From Flavobacterium sp. ENC (GTDB taxonomy: Bacteria > Bacteroidota > Bacteroidia > Flavobacteriales > Flavobacteriaceae), in NCBI RefSeq assembly GCF_020991415.1, contig NZ_JAJMOY010000001.1, positions 434,001 through 498,000 on the forward strand: 64,000 nt of DNA. Direction: 5' to 3'. Positions 52,012 through 60,264 of this stretch are shown piece after piece (position 1 is the stretch's first letter; each line of letters opens with the position of its first letter). Position numbers and translations under genes: made by a program. Under the pieces are notes generated by a model. The model saw nothing but the letters and a program-made list of their open reading frames with translations. It was not told the origin of the DNA and did not search any database.

Positions 52012-52416
52012 ATGAAAAAAGTACTATTCGTGTTAACATTATTAATCTCAAGTATGGGATTTAGCCAGGAAACAAAGACATTTGATTCAAAACTTGTGGG
52101 TTGTTGGCGTGGCTCGGAAGCTGATCAACAACAAAAAGGCACGACTAAATATTGGGTTGCTTGCAGGTTTGAAGATGGCAAAAGCACTTTGTTATTTATA
52201 GCTATTGACAAAAAAGGAAAAGTAACACAAATGACTGAAAATGGAAAATGGTGGGTAGAAAATGGAAAATTTCATGAACTGCATAACTATGATGGTGTGG
52301 CTGATGTGTATGATTACGAGGTTATCGATAACAGCATAAAGTTTACCGGGGTCGATGTAATGGGAGACAAGGAAACAAAATATAGTTTTTTTGATTACAA
52401 AATTGAAGAAGATTAA
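52012..52416 (+). CDS. Secreted hypothetical protein (134 aa)
   Basis: 134 residues with a signal peptide (MKKVLFVLTLLISSMGFSQ). The mature part has a lipocalin-like beta pattern (KLVGCWRGSEADQQQKGTTK ... GKWWVENGKFHEL ... YSFFDYKIEED). It follows repeat C and so belongs to the accessory region, but nothing links it firmly to the toxins. No family recognised. Confidence 0.7.
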   Translation: MKKVLFVLTLLISSMGFSQETKTFDSKLVGCWRGSEADQQQKGTTKYWVACRFEDGKSTLLFIAIDKKGKVTQMTENGKWWVENGKFHELHNYDGVADVYDYEVIDNSIKFTGVDVMGDKETKYSFFDYKIEED

Positions 52417-52493
52417 ATTTAAGTAACAGTCCAAAATAGTGTCTGGTACTGAAAAAAATTTACATGTGATTTAAGCAAAAAAAATCATTCCAT

Positions 52494-52532
52494 AAAAAAA
52501 CCCTTGTGAACTAAACTTCACAAGGGTTTTTA
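52494..52532 (-). terminator. Terminator of the tRNA-Ser gene
   Basis: AAACCCTTGTGAA and TTCACAAGGGTTT form a perfect stem with a CTAAAC loop and a T run on the minus strand. Confidence 0.85.
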
Positions 52533-52538
52533 ATTTTG

Positions 52539-52625
52539 CAGAGAGGAAGGGATTCGAACCCTCGATACAGTTACCCATATACTAGCTTTCCAGGCTAGCT
52601 CCTTCAACCACTCGGACACCTCTCT
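52539..52625 (-). tRNA. tRNA-Ser(GGA)
   Basis: 87 bases. The acceptor arms AGAGAGG and CCTCTCT pair with discriminator G. The D-loop reads TCCGAGTGGTTGAAGGA, the anticodon GGA lies at 52589-52591 (minus strand), and a long variable arm and GGTTCGAATCC T-loop are present, all typical of class II serine tRNAs. No CCA is encoded. Confidence 0.95.
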
Positions 52626-52684
52626 ATTTCGGTTTGCAAATAACACAAAAAAAAATGACTTACAAAAGTAAAATCCAATATTCT

Positions 52685-53554
52685 TTAGATGCTTTTTCGA
52701 AACTCTTCCATAAACAGTTTTACGGCCTTTTTCTGGTAACCGCCAATCGTCAGCATAAACGAATCTCTTTTGGTCGGAACTCCCGTAATCTGAATCGATT
52801 TGAGGTTATCCCAGCCTTTTAAGGCTTTTTCTGCCACTATCGTCGCCCAGTCACTGTTCTCTACCATTTGCAGTAAAGCATGAATGGAATTTAACTCTAT
52901 GGCGATTTTGGGTTTCATGTTGTGTTTTAGAAACAGCCCTTCTACGAATTCCCTGGAATTGGATCCTTTTCCCGGTAAAATAAGCTGAATTTCTTCTATT
53001 TTCTTAAAGGCAATTTTATCCAGAACCGCCAAAGGATGCGATTTTGACACTGCCATCACCATGTGCGAAGTAAACAAAGGCACTTTCTGGATCGGAAGTT
53101 CAATCTCGTGTGACGAAATCACCAGCACCAAATCCAGTTCGTTGTTCATTAGTTTTTGTTCCAGGGCTTCTGTTGTGCCATATTCGACCACAATTTTGAG
53201 ATTTTGATACCTTTTTGCAAAGGAATTGATGACCGGCAAAATCAAAAGTCCGAAAATATAGGTTACCCCTACCCGAAGTTCACCGCCAATCATTTCGTTT
53301 AAATCGTCGATGGCCTGCTTTCCGTTTTGTACCTTTTCGATGACCTGCTTGGCATGAATCAGGAAAACGGAACCGGCTTCGGTAAGCTGTACTTTTTTTC
53401 CGATCCGGATAAACAAAGGCATTCCGAGTTCTTCCTCGAGTTTTTTGATCTGTTGCGATAATCCGGATTGCGTGACAAAACAAAGCTCGGCGGCTTTTGT
53501 AAAATGAAGTACCTCAGCCGTCTTAATGAAATACTGTAGTTGATAGATTTCCAT
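52685..53554 (-). CDS. LysR family transcriptional regulator
   Basis: 289 residues. The N-terminal winged helix is MEIYQLQYFIKTAEVLHFTK, then LCFVTQSGLSQQIKKLEEEL. A C-terminal effector domain follows (ELRVGVTYIFGLLILPVINS ...). It is divergent from the MFS exporter gene across a 91-base gap and probably controls it, as is usual for LysR pairs. Inducer unknown. Confidence 0.93.
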   Translation of the reverse strand: MEIYQLQYFIKTAEVLHFTKAAELCFVTQSGLSQQIKKLEEELGMPLFIRIGKKVQLTEAGSVFLIHAKQVIEKVQNGKQAIDDLNEMIGGELRVGVTYIFGLLILPVINSFAKRYQNLKIVVEYGTTEALEQKLMNNELDLVLVISSHEIELPIQKVPLFTSHMVMAVSKSHPLAVLDKIAFKKIEEIQLILPGKGSNSREFVEGLFLKHNMKPKIAIELNSIHALLQMVENSDWATIVAEKALKGWDNLKSIQITGVPTKRDSFMLTIGGYQKKAVKLFMEEFRKSI

Positions 53555-53645
53555 ATTGATAAGTTTAACTACTTAGTATCAGTAAAATTATTAATTTTTC
53601 TAATGAAATCATAATCCCGAACTTTGTAAAAAAATAGCAAGGGTT

Positions 53646-54881
53646 ATGTTTAAGGCGTTAAAATCAAGAAACTTCAAATTATTCTTTTACGGTCAGTCGG
53701 TTTCGGTTATTGGGACCTGGATGCAGAAAACTGCGGTCAGCTGGATGGTGTACAGCATCACCGGATCTGTTTTCTTACTGGGGCTGGCTACTTTTCTGAG
53801 TATGATTCCCTCTCTGTTTTTAGCACCTGTGGCCGGAAGTATTATTGGCCGTTACGACAGGCACCGCTCCATGATGATTTTACAATCGCTGGCCATGCTT
53901 CAGGCGGGCGCATTGGCTCTGCTTATTTACCTGAAAATATACAACATCAACTTTATTCTGGCTCTTAGCCTTATTCAGGGGATTATCAATGCTTTTGACA
54001 TGACCTGCCGCCAAACCATGATGATTGATATTGTCAATGACAAAGAAGATTTACCCAATGCTGTGGCACTTAATTCTACGCTGAACAACTTCGCCCGAAT
54101 TGCCGGTCCAGCCCTGGCCGGAATTATTCTGCACCAGTATGGGGAAGACATTTGTTTTATTGGAAATTTCATTAGTTATATTCCGGTTTTGATTTCATTG
54201 CTACTGATGAAAATCACACCCCATATCAAAGCAGAGCACAAACTTAAAATGCTGGACGATCTGATAGAAGGCCTTGATTACGTTAAAAAAGAAACCGAAA
54301 TGGCACGAATGCTGCTGATGTTAATGTGCAGTAGTTTATTTGTCATTTCTTTCAACACGCTTATGCCGGTTTTTGCTAAAGATATCTTTAGTGGAAATGC
54401 CCAGACTTTTAGCTGGTTCGAAAGTGCCGCAGGGATTGGTTCTGTGCTCTCCGCGATTTATCTTGCCAACCTGAAATCATCCAAAAACATGAATAAAATA
54501 ATGATTGCTTCCAGTTTACTGCTCGGTTTCAGCATTATTATACTGGCGGTTTCAAACAGTCTGACCATTGCGCTGATCTGCATGACGCTGAGCGGTCTCG
54601 GAATGATGGGACAAACCTCATCGATCAACATTTATATTCAGACACAAAGTGCCGTCAATATGCGTTCGAGAAGTATTAGTTATTATCTGATGGCGTATCA
54701 GGGAATGATTCCTGTGGGAAGTCTGATTATTGGGTATCTTTCTCACTCTCTTGGTGTGCGAACTACGGTGGCAATTCAGGGGATTATCTGCCTTCTTTCG
54801 GTGATTGTGTATGTGTATTATAAAAACCAAAAGGCTGTTGAAGAAGATTTAGAAACTTGCCCAGTACCTTATAAGGATTGA
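53646..54881 (+). CDS. MFS transporter (EntS-like, MFS_3)
   Basis: 411 residues with 12 predicted membrane helices. The N-terminal RNFKLFFYGQSVSVIGTWMQ and KTAVSWMVYSITGS segments and GRYDRHRSMMI in loop 2-3 are typical of the EntS-like branch of drug and siderophore exporters. It lies in the inner membrane and probably exports a small molecule by proton antiport. The divergent LysR gene supports a regulated, substrate-induced exporter. Confidence 0.9.
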   Translation: MFKALKSRNFKLFFYGQSVSVIGTWMQKTAVSWMVYSITGSVFLLGLATFLSMIPSLFLAPVAGSIIGRYDRHRSMMILQSLAMLQAGALALLIYLKIYNINFILALSLIQGIINAFDMTCRQTMMIDIVNDKEDLPNAVALNSTLNNFARIAGPALAGIILHQYGEDICFIGNFISYIPVLISLLLMKITPHIKAEHKLKMLDDLIEGLDYVKKETEMARMLLMLMCSSLFVISFNTLMPVFAKDIFSGNAQTFSWFESAAGIGSVLSAIYLANLKSSKNMNKIMIASSLLLGFSIIILAVSNSLTIALICMTLSGLGMMGQTSSINIYIQTQSAVNMRSRSISYYLMAYQGMIPVGSLIIGYLSHSLGVRTTVAIQGIICLLSVIVYVYYKNQKAVEEDLETCPVPYKD

Positions 54882-54909
54882 TAAATTCCAATTCTTGTAG
54901 CTATCTAAA

Positions 54910-55095
54910 TAAATTCCAAATTCCAATTATTCGGAAACTTTCATTTTGAAACCTGATTGATAACAAACAGATGAGGTAAATCTCCGCAACCATCTCCATT
55001 TCCGAAGATGCAAAACGGTGTAGCGATTCTAACGAAGATTTCTCGTTCCTCGAAATGACAAACTTTGAGTGATCAGTTTTGGAATTTGGAATTTA
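54910..55095. repeat. AAATTCCAAATTCCAATTAT repeat with inverted partner
   Basis: AAATTCCAAATTCCAATTAT at 54910-54929 faces TTTTGGAATTTGGAATTT at about 55077-55095. The left copy is the same 21-base word found before dnaE (12586-12606). Confidence 0.6.
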
Positions 55096-55108
55096 AAATA
55101 TTGTTTTT

Positions 55109-56140
55109 TTATAATGAAATCTCCCCGCGTAAAGAAGTTTCAAAAATAGTTTTGAAGTTTTTTGCTTCTATTTCATGACCTAAAAGGTACATTAGTTTTG
55201 TAATAGCCGCTTCGGTGGTGATGTCTTTACCTGAAATTACCCCCAATTCTTTAAGTGCCGTGCTGGTCTCGTATTGTCCCATATTGACGCTTCCGCCGGA
55301 ACACTGCGTCACATTTACGATATGCAGGCCGGATTGAATTGCTTTTTGAATGAGGTTTAAAAACCATTCTTCGGTTGGGGCATTTCCCGAACCGTAGGTT
55401 TCCAGAACAATTCCCTTTAAGTTGGGCGTTGACAGGATCGATCCCAAAACAATTTCGCTCATACCCGGAAACATTTTTACAATGGCCACATGATTGTCCA
55501 AATTCTTGTGCACCAATAATTTCGCATCGGTTTTTACGGGAAGGAACAAATGGGAATTTAATTTAAGATGAACGCCCGATTCTACCAATTCAGGATAATT
55601 GGGTGCCGTAAAAGCCCTGAAGTGCTCTGCGTTTACTTTGGAAGTGCGGTTTCCGCGGTATAATTTATACTCAAAATACAAACAAACTTCATGGATTACG
55701 GGTTTGTCATTTTCCTGTAATGAAGCAATCTGAATAGCTGTAATCAGGTTTTCCTTAGCATCGGTACGCAAGTCCCCTATTGGCAGCTGCGATCCGGTAA
55801 AGATTACGGGTTTGGCTAAATTTTCGAGCATAAAACTCAATGCAGAAGCCGAATAAGACATGGTATCGGAACCATGTAAAACTACAAAACCGTCAAAAGC
55901 CAAATAATTTTCCTCGATAATCGTGGCCATTTTGGCCCACATCTCCGGATTCATATTCGAGGAATCTATTGGGTTCTCAAATGAAACCGTTTCGATTTCA
56001 CAATCCAGTTGTTTTAATTCTGGAATTTTTTGCAGCAGTTTGCTAAAATTGAAGGCTTTGAGCGCTCCTGTCTCAAAATCCTTGCTCATACCGATTGTTC
56101 CTCCGGTATAAATTAAAAGTATTTTAGCCTTAGAGGACAT
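55109..56140 (-). CDS. ansA: Type I L-asparaginase
   Basis: 343 residues. YTGGTIGM near residue 11 carries the catalytic threonine; the second active-site block is VLHGSDTMSYSASALSFMLE, with Ser, Asp and Thr of the family motif. No signal peptide, so cytoplasmic type I rather than the periplasmic type II. It hydrolyses asparagine to aspartate and ammonia. Its first 11 bases overlap the end of the upstream acyltransferase gene, so they are co-translated. Confidence 0.93.
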   Translation of the reverse strand: MSSKAKILLIYTGGTIGMSKDFETGALKAFNFSKLLQKIPELKQLDCEIETVSFENPIDSSNMNPEMWAKMATIIEENYLAFDGFVVLHGSDTMSYSASALSFMLENLAKPVIFTGSQLPIGDLRTDAKENLITAIQIASLQENDKPVIHEVCLYFEYKLYRGNRTSKVNAEHFRAFTAPNYPELVESGVHLKLNSHLFLPVKTDAKLLVHKNLDNHVAIVKMFPGMSEIVLGSILSTPNLKGIVLETYGSGNAPTEEWFLNLIQKAIQSGLHIVNVTQCSGGSVNMGQYETSTALKELGVISGKDITTEAAITKLMYLLGHEIEAKNFKTIFETSLRGEISL

Positions 56141-57266
56141 CCTGATATTTTAGTTTATTGACAACCGGATTGGCATACATGGATAAAAACCCTTGTCTGG
56201 TAACAGGATTATCGCTTCCGATTCGCATTTCTAAACGACGTTCAAAAAGCGATTTTTCGTTTTCCTTGTAGTGGTGGGCAAACTTATTTGTTTGGTTTAA
56301 AATATCGTAAGCGATAAAATTAGTCGGCCATAACTGGTAATTTTTCAGAATAGAATCGTCAATTACCTGCGCCAAAGCCTGAATTTGCTTGTTGGCATTA
56401 TCATTCTCGGCTACAATCTGATCAATTTCCGTGTTTAAAACATCGCCAACGGAAATATGTATTCTCTTTTTGGTTCCCATGATACCACTTAAAATGGTCA
56501 TGAAATCTTCGTTTTTCTCTTTGATATAAATTTCATTGTTTGCTTCAGCCATCAATTGCGGCATTTTCAGCACATCGGTAGGATCATATTCGTATGAAAT
56601 AGAAACGGGAACAATTTTTATTTTCTTAAAATAGTCCATCAGATTAGCTTCATCAGAACCCATTCCGATCATTTTCAGTACTCCGGGATTCGTTTCGTCA
56701 TTTCCGTCTTTGGTACGGCCTTCCCTTTGTGCAATCCAAACCGAACGATTTTCTCGAAGCAGTAACTGTCCCATATATTCGGACAATAACTTAGAACTCT
56801 GCAGCATTTCTCTTGGCGTTAAACCTCTTAAAACCAAAAAATTTCTGTTCAGTTTTGCCAGTGTACTTAAAAATGCTTTTTTAACCAGATTATCTCCAAT
56901 GGCAGACGCTGTCATCACCAGGCCATGTTCGAACAGGCAGACATTAAGCAGGGTGGTGTCTAACAGAATATCACGGTGATTGGATACAAATAAATACGAA
57001 GTATTTTTTTGCAGTTTCTCAAAACCGGAAGTGGTAAGTCCTTCAGAACTCTTTTCGAGTACTTTTTGAATCGTATGATAAATAAAATTACATTGAAAAT
57101 CACGAATCGAATGTGTTTTCTTAAGCTGATCTTTCCAAGCATCATCCTCTAATTCCGGAAAAGTAAAATTCATCATGGCTTTCATCATAGGATGATTGAC
57201 AACATCATGAAGTGCTTCATTTATTTCTGAATCATAAAACGGTCGAATGGCATCAAATCTCTGCAT
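56130..57266 (-). CDS. Glycerol-phosphate acyltransferase family protein (PlsC-like)
   Basis: 378 residues. The acyltransferase block is FVSNHRDILLDTTLLN at about 93-108, where His97 and Asp99 or Asp103 make the catalytic pair. The motif EGRTKDGNDETNPGVLKMIG is the substrate-phosphate region. Such proteins acylate lysophosphatidate or related lipids at the membrane. No long membrane helices are evident, so it may be peripheral. Overlaps ansA by 11 bases. Confidence 0.85.
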   Translation of the reverse strand: MQRFDAIRPFYDSEINEALHDVVNHPMMKAMMNFTFPELEDDAWKDQLKKTHSIRDFQCNFIYHTIQKVLEKSSEGLTTSGFEKLQKNTSYLFVSNHRDILLDTTLLNVCLFEHGLVMTASAIGDNLVKKAFLSTLAKLNRNFLVLRGLTPREMLQSSKLLSEYMGQLLLRENRSVWIAQREGRTKDGNDETNPGVLKMIGMGSDEANLMDYFKKIKIVPVSISYEYDPTDVLKMPQLMAEANNEIYIKEKNEDFMTILSGIMGTKKRIHISVGDVLNTEIDQIVAENDNANKQIQALAQVIDDSILKNYQLWPTNFIAYDILNQTNKFAHHYKENEKSLFERRLEMRIGSDNPVTRQGFLSMYANPVVNKLKYQDVL

Positions 57267-57326
57267 TAATATCTATTTTAGGGGGCAAAAGAACAAAAAA
57301 AAAATTAAAGTATTGTAAGTTCAGGG

Positions 57327-58106
57327 TTAAATACCGAAAACGTCTTTTGAATTTTGGGTCGTAATTGCTGCTATTTCTTCTTCTGAAACATCATAAATAT
57401 CAGCTAGTTTTGCTACGACATTTACGATATAACTGCTTTCATTTCGCTTCCCGCGATACGGAATTGGCGCTAAATAAGGCGAATCGGTTTCGAGAACAAT
57501 ATGTTTTAAATCGATTTCCTTTAGAAACTGATCAATTTTTCCGTTTTTAAAAGTCGCCACACCGCCGATTCCAAGTTTCATATTATACGTCAGGGCTTGT
57601 AAAGCCTGTTCGTGTGTGCCGGTAAAACAATGGAAAATTCCAAACAAATCTTCTGATTTTTCTTCTTCCAGAATTTCAAAAATCTCATCGAAAGCTTCAC
57701 GACAATGGATTACGATGGGCAGTTTATAGTGTTTTGCTAACTGAATTTGTTTTCGGAAAGCAAATTGCTGCTCCGTAAGATGCGTTTTATCCCAGTACAA
57801 ATCGATTCCGATTTCACCAACGGCATAAAATTTTCTTTTAGCCAGTTCGGTTTCCACATGCTGCAGCTCCTCCAGGTAATTGTCTTTGACGTAAGTGGGA
57901 TGCAATCCCATCATCAAAAACACATTCTCCGGATAGTTTTTCTCCAACTCATACATAGACTGCGTTGCCGCAGCATCAATTGCGGGAATGAAAAAGCGTG
58001 TTACTCCTGCGGTAATGGCTCTCTGGATCATTTCATCACGGTCCTGATCAAATTCTTCTGAGTATAGATGGGTATGTGTATCGGTAATAATGGTTGTTGC
58101 GCTCAA
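57327..58106 (-). CDS. TatD family metal-dependent hydrolase
   Basis: 259 residues of the TatD TIM barrel. Metal ligands are His11 and His13 in DTHTHLY, Glu in AVGEIGIDLYWD, His in IVIHCREAFDE and HCFTGT, and Asp in ETDSPYLAP. TatD proteins are nucleases (3'-5' DNase, RNA processing). Stands 60 bases before the acyltransferase gene on the same strand. Confidence 0.93.
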   Translation of the reverse strand: MSATTIITDTHTHLYSEEFDQDRDEMIQRAITAGVTRFFIPAIDAAATQSMYELEKNYPENVFLMMGLHPTYVKDNYLEELQHVETELAKRKFYAVGEIGIDLYWDKTHLTEQQFAFRKQIQLAKHYKLPIVIHCREAFDEIFEILEEEKSEDLFGIFHCFTGTHEQALQALTYNMKLGIGGVATFKNGKIDQFLKEIDLKHIVLETDSPYLAPIPYRGKRNESSYIVNVVAKLADIYDVSEEEIAAITTQNSKDVFGI

Positions 58107-58376
58107 TGAAAATAATTTTAAAACGCCAAAATTACGACAATATTAAAAACTTTCCCAATTTGAATAATCCGGTGGTAAATGGGCACACGGATTATACGGA
58201 TTCACTTTGTGAAAACGCGGATTGTCACGGGTTTTTCAACACTGTTTCAGGCTCAGCGAAGTACTGTTTGTCAGACTGAGCGAAGTCGAAGTCCTATTTG
58301 AATCCTATACCACAAAAAAAACGAGGATCTCCCTAAAGAAATTCCTCGTTTCGAATGACATTGTATCGTGACGGGC
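58107..58376. other. Gap with a TGAGCGAAGTC repeat and a terminator
   Basis: Contains GCTCAGCGAAGTAC and GACTGAGCGAAGTCGAAGTC (58250-58293), a word widespread in Bacteroidota intergenic DNA, and a stem ACGAGGA / TCCTCGT (58319-58350) that could end the minus-strand anti-sigma transcript. No gene. Confidence 0.55.
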
Positions 58377-59102
58377 TTACTCCAAATCTTTCAATAAGAG
58401 CTGTACCGCTACATAATCTTCATAATCTTCCGGAATTGTGAGCAGGATTTTTTTGCATCCCGCATAATCTTTTTGCTTCAGTTTGCACAAGGCGAGATTC
58501 CAGGTGGCTTTCTCTTTATAGACTGATGTTCCTGATCGCAGCACTTCAAAAACAGTTTCCGCTTTTTCATATTTGTTTTCTTCTAATAAAGAAATACCAT
58601 AGAAAAACTGAATTTCCGGCGTTTTGGATTCCTTCAGGAGTTTTTCAAAAAGCGGAATTGCAGCTTTATATTTTTCAGCATTAAACGCAGTTTCTGCTTG
58701 TTTTAAAGTGGTATTGGTATGTCCTCTTTCGGTGAAATAAGCCTGTTCGTGCTGACTGTAATCTTCATAAACAGGGTTTTTGGTATAATTAAAAAAGAAC
58801 AGTCCAACCAAAATCACGATAGAGGCCGCAACTGCATAATTCCAGGGTCTTAAAGCAATTACTTTTGGTTTATTTTTATGGAAATGTTTATCTGAAACCT
58901 TCACCAGATTTTCTTTGAACGCTTCTCTTTCTGCTGCAATTCCGAATTTATTTTCCAATTGCTGCTGTGCTGTTTTGAAAGCCCCGAACTCCGCGGCAAA
59001 TTCGGGATCGTCCGAGATTTGTTTTTCAAAATTCGCTTTTTCATCAGGAGTCAGTTCATCCTGAAGGTATTGATCGAATAATAGGTAGCGTTCTTCGTTC
59101 AT
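58377..59102 (-). CDS. Anti-sigma-like membrane TPR protein
   Basis: 241 residues. The N-terminal part (LFDQYLQDELTPDEKANFEK, DPEFAAEFGAFK) is the zinc-free anti-sigma-like segment. A membrane helix is at 88-106 (WNYAVAASIVILVGLFFF), and TPR-like helices follow (about 130-240). Directly downstream of a sigma factor by 2 bases, so likely its membrane-bound inhibitor or partner. The periplasmic TPR part may sense an envelope protein. Confidence 0.8.
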   Translation of the reverse strand: MNEERYLLFDQYLQDELTPDEKANFEKQISDDPEFAAEFGAFKTAQQQLENKFGIAAEREAFKENLVKVSDKHFHKNKPKVIALRPWNYAVAASIVILVGLFFFNYTKNPVYEDYSQHEQAYFTERGHTNTTLKQAETAFNAEKYKAAIPLFEKLLKESKTPEIQFFYGISLLEENKYEKAETVFEVLRSGTSVYKEKATWNLALCKLKQKDYAGCKKILLTIPEDYEDYVAVQLLLKDLE

Positions 59103-59104
59103 GA

Positions 59105-59689
59105 CTAATTATTTTTTAGAGATTTAAAGTTTTTAGTTTCCTGAATCCACTGTGTTAACTGGCCAATACATAACGATTTCTTTTTACGGACATATGCATA
59201 GGTTACATGGAGCTTTTCGGCTACTTCTTCCATCGATTTAATTTCAAAACTCAGCTTTAATAATTCCTGGCATTTTTCGCCCAGTTTTTGGAACATGGTG
59301 TCAAAAAGCTGTTGTTTTTCATCAAATTCTTCGGTTTGCTCCACCAATTCGTGAGCAGATTCACTTATAGATCCCGCATCTTCATTAATTGTTACCCCTT
59401 TATTGGCTGTTTTTTTCAATTCATTCAGCCATTTTCTTTTACACAGCAGGAAAAAATAGGCATCAAACGGACAGGTCAGTTCCAGTGTATTGGCTTTGGC
59501 CTGATTGAACAGCAGCAGCAGTACTTCCTGAACAATATCCTGTGCCTGATCCTGATTGCCGGAATTGTTCCTGATATAGAACACGACTTTCGGAACAAAC
59601 TTTTTATAAATCTCCTGGATTATAATCGAATTATTCGCAGCAAGCCCTTCGATATATTTTTGGTCGGAATGAATTTTGGTTTTGGCCAT
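59105..59689 (-). CDS. ECF-type RNA polymerase sigma factor
   Basis: 194 residues. Region 2 is IYKKFVPKVVFYIRNN ... AQDIVQEVLLLLF, and region 4 is KCQELLKLSFEIKSMEEVAE, then LHVTYAYVRKKKSLCIGQL. No regions 1 or 3, so an ECF sigma. It is coupled to the anti-sigma-like gene. On its minus strand its own coding sequence holds GGGGTAACAATT (59398-59387), the same word as in the upstream regions of the divergent genes. Confidence 0.9.
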   Translation of the reverse strand: MAKTKIHSDQKYIEGLAANNSIIIQEIYKKFVPKVVFYIRNNSGNQDQAQDIVQEVLLLLFNQAKANTLELTCPFDAYFFLLCKRKWLNELKKTANKGVTINEDAGSISESAHELVEQTEEFDEKQQLFDTMFQKLGEKCQELLKLSFEIKSMEEVAEKLHVTYAYVRKKKSLCIGQLTQWIQETKNFKSLKNN

Positions 59690-59743
59690 AAACAGCTTTT
59701 TAAAAAGCTAATGTAAAAAGAATCTGAAAATAAATTTCAAAAA

Positions 59744-59757
59744 CAGGGGTAACAATT
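59744..59757 (+). promoter_or_regulatory. CAGGGGTAACAATT motif, site 1
   Basis: Identical 14-base word at 60203-60216; shorter forms at 60140-60154 and inside the sigma gene. It lies 62 bases before the gene at 59820. Confidence 0.55.
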
Positions 59758-59819
59758 CTAAAATCAGATGGATATAACGAAGCAGGAAACTTTTAAAACA
59801 ATTCAAAAAATTAAAAGAA

Positions 59820-60119
59820 ATGGAAAGTTATCATCTTATTCACGAAAAAAATCTGGACCGGTTTCATAAAATGCTTTCCGCTAAAAAGCGAAACGGTTTT
59901 GTAATTATCGAACATAACGAAAAATTGCCTTACGCTGTTTTGTCCAGAGAGAAAATACAAATCAATCATCCTTTTCACTTATTTCTGACGGTGATCACAT
60001 TGGGTCTCTGGTTGATCGTCTGGCTTTATTTTATCATCACGCTTTTACGAAAGAAAGACATTCTGGTTGCATTGGATGAAGATGGAAATGTTTTTCAGGA
60101 AAAGTGCCTTTCGAAATAA
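59820..60119 (+). CDS. Small membrane protein (99 aa)
   Basis: 99 residues. One helical hairpin or membrane helix in the middle (FLTVITLGLWLIVWLYFIIT) is framed by charged segments (MLSAKKRNGFVIIEHNEKLP; RKKDILVALDEDGNVFQEK). No family recognised. Preceded by motif site 1, which suggests control by the sigma factor across the divergent region. Confidence 0.7.
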   Translation: MESYHLIHEKNLDRFHKMLSAKKRNGFVIIEHNEKLPYAVLSREKIQINHPFHLFLTVITLGLWLIVWLYFIITLLRKKDILVALDEDGNVFQEKCLSK

Positions 60120-60139
60120 AATTCAAAAAAAGTAAAAAA

Positions 60140-60154
60140 GAGGGGTAACAAAAT
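60140..60154 (+). promoter_or_regulatory. GAGGGGTAACAAAAT motif, site 2
   Basis: Shares AGGGGTAACAA with sites 1 and 3 but has AAATT in place of TT. 110 bases before the gene at 60265. Confidence 0.45.
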
Positions 60155-60202
60155 TTCACCCCAACGGATCTGCTTCTATAAAACCTGAAATAAATTAAAA
60201 AA

Positions 60203-60216
60203 CAGGGGTAACAATT
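60203..60216 (+). promoter_or_regulatory. CAGGGGTAACAATT motif, site 3
   Basis: Identical to site 1, with matching preceding bases (CTGAAATAAATT ... AAAAA). 48 bases before the lipoprotein gene. Confidence 0.55.
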
Positions 60217-60264
60217 TCCCCACAGTAAACATCTATTATTAAATAACTATTAAAACTGACTATC

